A DNA stretch of 30,035 nucleotides from a virus. Shown here one piece after another: positions 28,618 to 30,035 of the stretch. Below the pieces are notes generated by a model, which did not search any database, was not told where the DNA came from, and saw only the letters and a list, made by a program, of their open reading frames with translations. Location of the stretch: positions 1 to 30,035 of the IMG/VR virus record IMGVR_UViG_3300023176_001015; one strand, 5' to 3'. Position 1 is the first letter of the stretch, and each line of letters begins with the position of its first letter. A program made the position numbers and the translations under genes.

Positions 28618-30035
28618 ATGCCCACACCCGCACAGATATCTGAGCAAGTCGAACTTGAGCGCGAACAGATTCGGCAAGGACTCAAGCAACTGCGCGACAA
28701 CACACGCAACCTAGAGGAGAAGGACTACGCTAGTGCATCCGTGTACGGTGTAGCGTCTATTCAAACACTGATCCCTCTTGTTGTTAATCGGATCTTATCT
28801 ACTACCAATCGCATCAACGAAGGTAAGATTGGCGTAGCATTCCGTGAGATCAGACATTACCTTGCAGATGTAGAACCTGAGGTAGCAGCAGCTATCGCCA
28901 GTAAGGTCACGTTTGACAAGGTATTCTCTCCTACTCCATCACAATCTAAGGTACAGAACGTAGCTGATGCTATAGGCTCAGCACTTGAGAACGAGTGTAT
29001 GATGCGCCATTATGAGCGCACTGTACCTGGATTACTGCAAACCCTCAAGGATAACTATTGGCACAAGTCAATAGGTACACATCAAAAGGTCAAGGTTATC
29101 TCCACCTTGATGAATCGATATGATGTACAGCATTGGCAGACATGGGGACGTGCTAACCGTGTGAAGCTAGGCGGTTGGCTGCTTGACTGTATTTGTGAGG
29201 CGACCAACTGGTTCACACGTGACATGCGTCAGGAAGGACGCAAGCGACAAAACTATGTGATCCCGACCCCTGAGTTCCTGGAGATCAAAGACGAGGTTGT
29301 GCACACAGCTGAGGTATTCAGCCCGATGACCTGGCCAATGCTTATCCCTCCTAATGACTGGTCACACACTGAATCCGGTGGGTACCTGCTCAACGAGGTG
29401 ATGCGTGGTCATGACATGGTACGCAGGGGCGGTCCGTCATGTATACAGGGAGAAACACCCATCAAGTTTCTGAACAAGATTCAGAAGGTTGCCTACCGTA
29501 TTAACCCGTTTATCGTAGAGGTAGCGGAAGAGTTAGAACGTAGGCAGATTGAGGTGGGTAAGTTTGTCCCTATCATTGAGATGCCCCTACCGCCTAAGCC
29601 AGTAGACATAGCAGAGAACAAAGATTCTCGAAAAGACTACAGGCGGAAAGCAGCAGAGGTAATGAACATCAATGCACAAGCATTCCAACGTTCTTGTAGA
29701 ACAAGGATGACATTGAATGCAGTGAAGGTGTTTAAGGATAGAGATAAGTTCTACATCCCGTGGTCGTTTGATTACAGGGGTCGTGCTTATCCTATTCCTG
29801 CATTCCTCACACCGCAAGATACAGACTTTGGTAAGTCTCTGCTCAAGTTTCATGATGAAGCGTTTGTAGATGAATACGCCTGTGATTGGTTAGCTTTCCA
29901 GGTCGCTACAACGTACGGTCTAGATAAGGCGACCATGGCTGAGAGATTGGCATGGACGCTAGACAATCATCAACTCATCACAATCATCGCTCAGGATCCG
30001 CTCGGTAACCTGCATGAATGGGAGGGTGTCGATGA
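28618..30035 (+). CDS. T7-type single-subunit RNA polymerase, 3' end beyond the window
   Basis: ATG 28618 opens a frame that stays open to the window edge (472 complete codons). The N-terminal domain has the T7-like order: a W-x-x-W-G-R-A-N-R-V segment near 178, P-L-I-P-P-N-D-W near 240, P-I-K-F-L-N-K-I-Q near 281, and the polymerase-core entry F-Y-I-P-W-S-F-D-Y-R-G-R-A-Y around 378-391 (T7: D-W-R-G-R-V-Y). The catalytic palm Asp residues lie beyond the window. It transcribes middle and late phage genes from its own promoters. It is the last of the early run, as gene 1 is in T7. Confidence 0.95.
   Translation, partial: MPTPAQISEQVELEREQIRQGLKQLRDNTRNLEEKDYASASVYGVASIQTLIPLVVNRILSTTNRINEGKIGVAFREIRHYLADVEPEVAAAIASKVTFDKVFSPTPSQSKVQNVADAIGSALENECMMRHYERTVPGLLQTLKDNYWHKSIGTHQKVKVISTLMNRYDVQHWQTWGRANRVKLGGWLLDCICEATNWFTRDMRQEGRKRQNYVIPTPEFLEIKDEVVHTAEVFSPMTWPMLIPPNDWSHTESGGYLLNEVMRGHDMVRRGGPSCIQGETPIKFLNKIQKVAYRINPFIVEVAEELERRQIEVGKFVPIIEMPLPPKPVDIAENKDSRKDYRRKAAEVMNINAQAFQRSCRTRMTLNAVKVFKDRDKFYIPWSFDYRGRAYPIPAFLTPQDTDFGKSLLKFHDEAFVDEYACDWLAFQVATTYGLDKATMAERLAWTLDNHQLITIIAQDPLGNLHEWEGVD
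29430..29454 (+). repeat. 25-bp direct repeat, copy 2 (inside RNA polymerase)
   Basis: Matches 24519-24543 at 23 of 25 positions. In frame it encodes G-G-P-S-C-I-Q-G-E. It ends in TATACAGGGAGAA, similar to the initiation part of T7 promoters. No similarity continues outside the 25 bases. Confidence 0.7.

Overview
The window is part of a T7-like cyanophage (a cyanopodovirus infecting Synechococcus or Prochlorococcus). It shows a phage-borne photosystem II gene (psbA), a complete T7-order block of head, tail and internal-core genes, terminase subunits, a flavin-dependent thymidylate synthase, and the first part of a single-subunit T7-type RNA polymerase. Every convincing gene is on the + strand. 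The genome is linear in relatives of this phage, so a window running terminase -> thyX -> early genes -> RNA polymerase means that the right and left genome ends are joined here, either because the assembly is circularised or because the terminal repeat is collapsed.

Layout. 1-721: 3' two thirds of psbA. 722-1015: spacer with a 20-codon gene, a hairpin and two perfect 12-bp palindromes. 1016-2170: major capsid protein, followed by a strong intrinsic terminator in the position of T7 T-phi. 2235-13544: tail tubular proteins A and B, then gp13-, gp14-, gp15- and gp16-like internal virion proteins, tightly packed. 13574-18799: a 1741-residue tail fibre with a T7 gp17-type N-terminus, a beta-helix region and a mosaic array of 'NVGIGT' repeats. 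18802-20582: small tail-assembly chaperone-like, membrane, holin-like and secreted proteins. 20390-24517: a cell-envelope-type protein encoded in an overlapping frame, small terminase, a basic protein, an HNH nuclease, an orphan 319-residue protein and large terminase. 24518-24673: spacer with two hairpins. 24674-25315: thyX.

25316-25998 is the most unusual part. It is about 680 bases with no convincing gene and carries a good sigma-70 promoter, a GC-rich potential RNA fold that begins at the predicted transcription start, three short AACCGGCT repeats, a long imperfect hairpin and tRNA-like fragments. I read it as the left-end/concatemer junction and early control region. 25999-28614 is a run of tiny early genes: a KTSC-like protein, an acidic ArdA-like antirestriction protein in the place where T7 has Ocr, then small unknown genes joined by 4-20 nt stop/start overlaps. 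RNA polymerase starts at 28618 and runs off the window.

Likely working order: host RNA polymerase starts at the sigma-70 promoter and makes the early transcript, whose first products include a restriction-evasion protein. The phage polymerase is then made and transcribes metabolic and structural genes. D1 keeps photosystem II working, ThyX supplies dTMP, the head is filled by the two terminase subunits, and the gp14/15/16-like proteins form the ejection core. No intact peptidoglycan-degrading enzyme is visible in the window.
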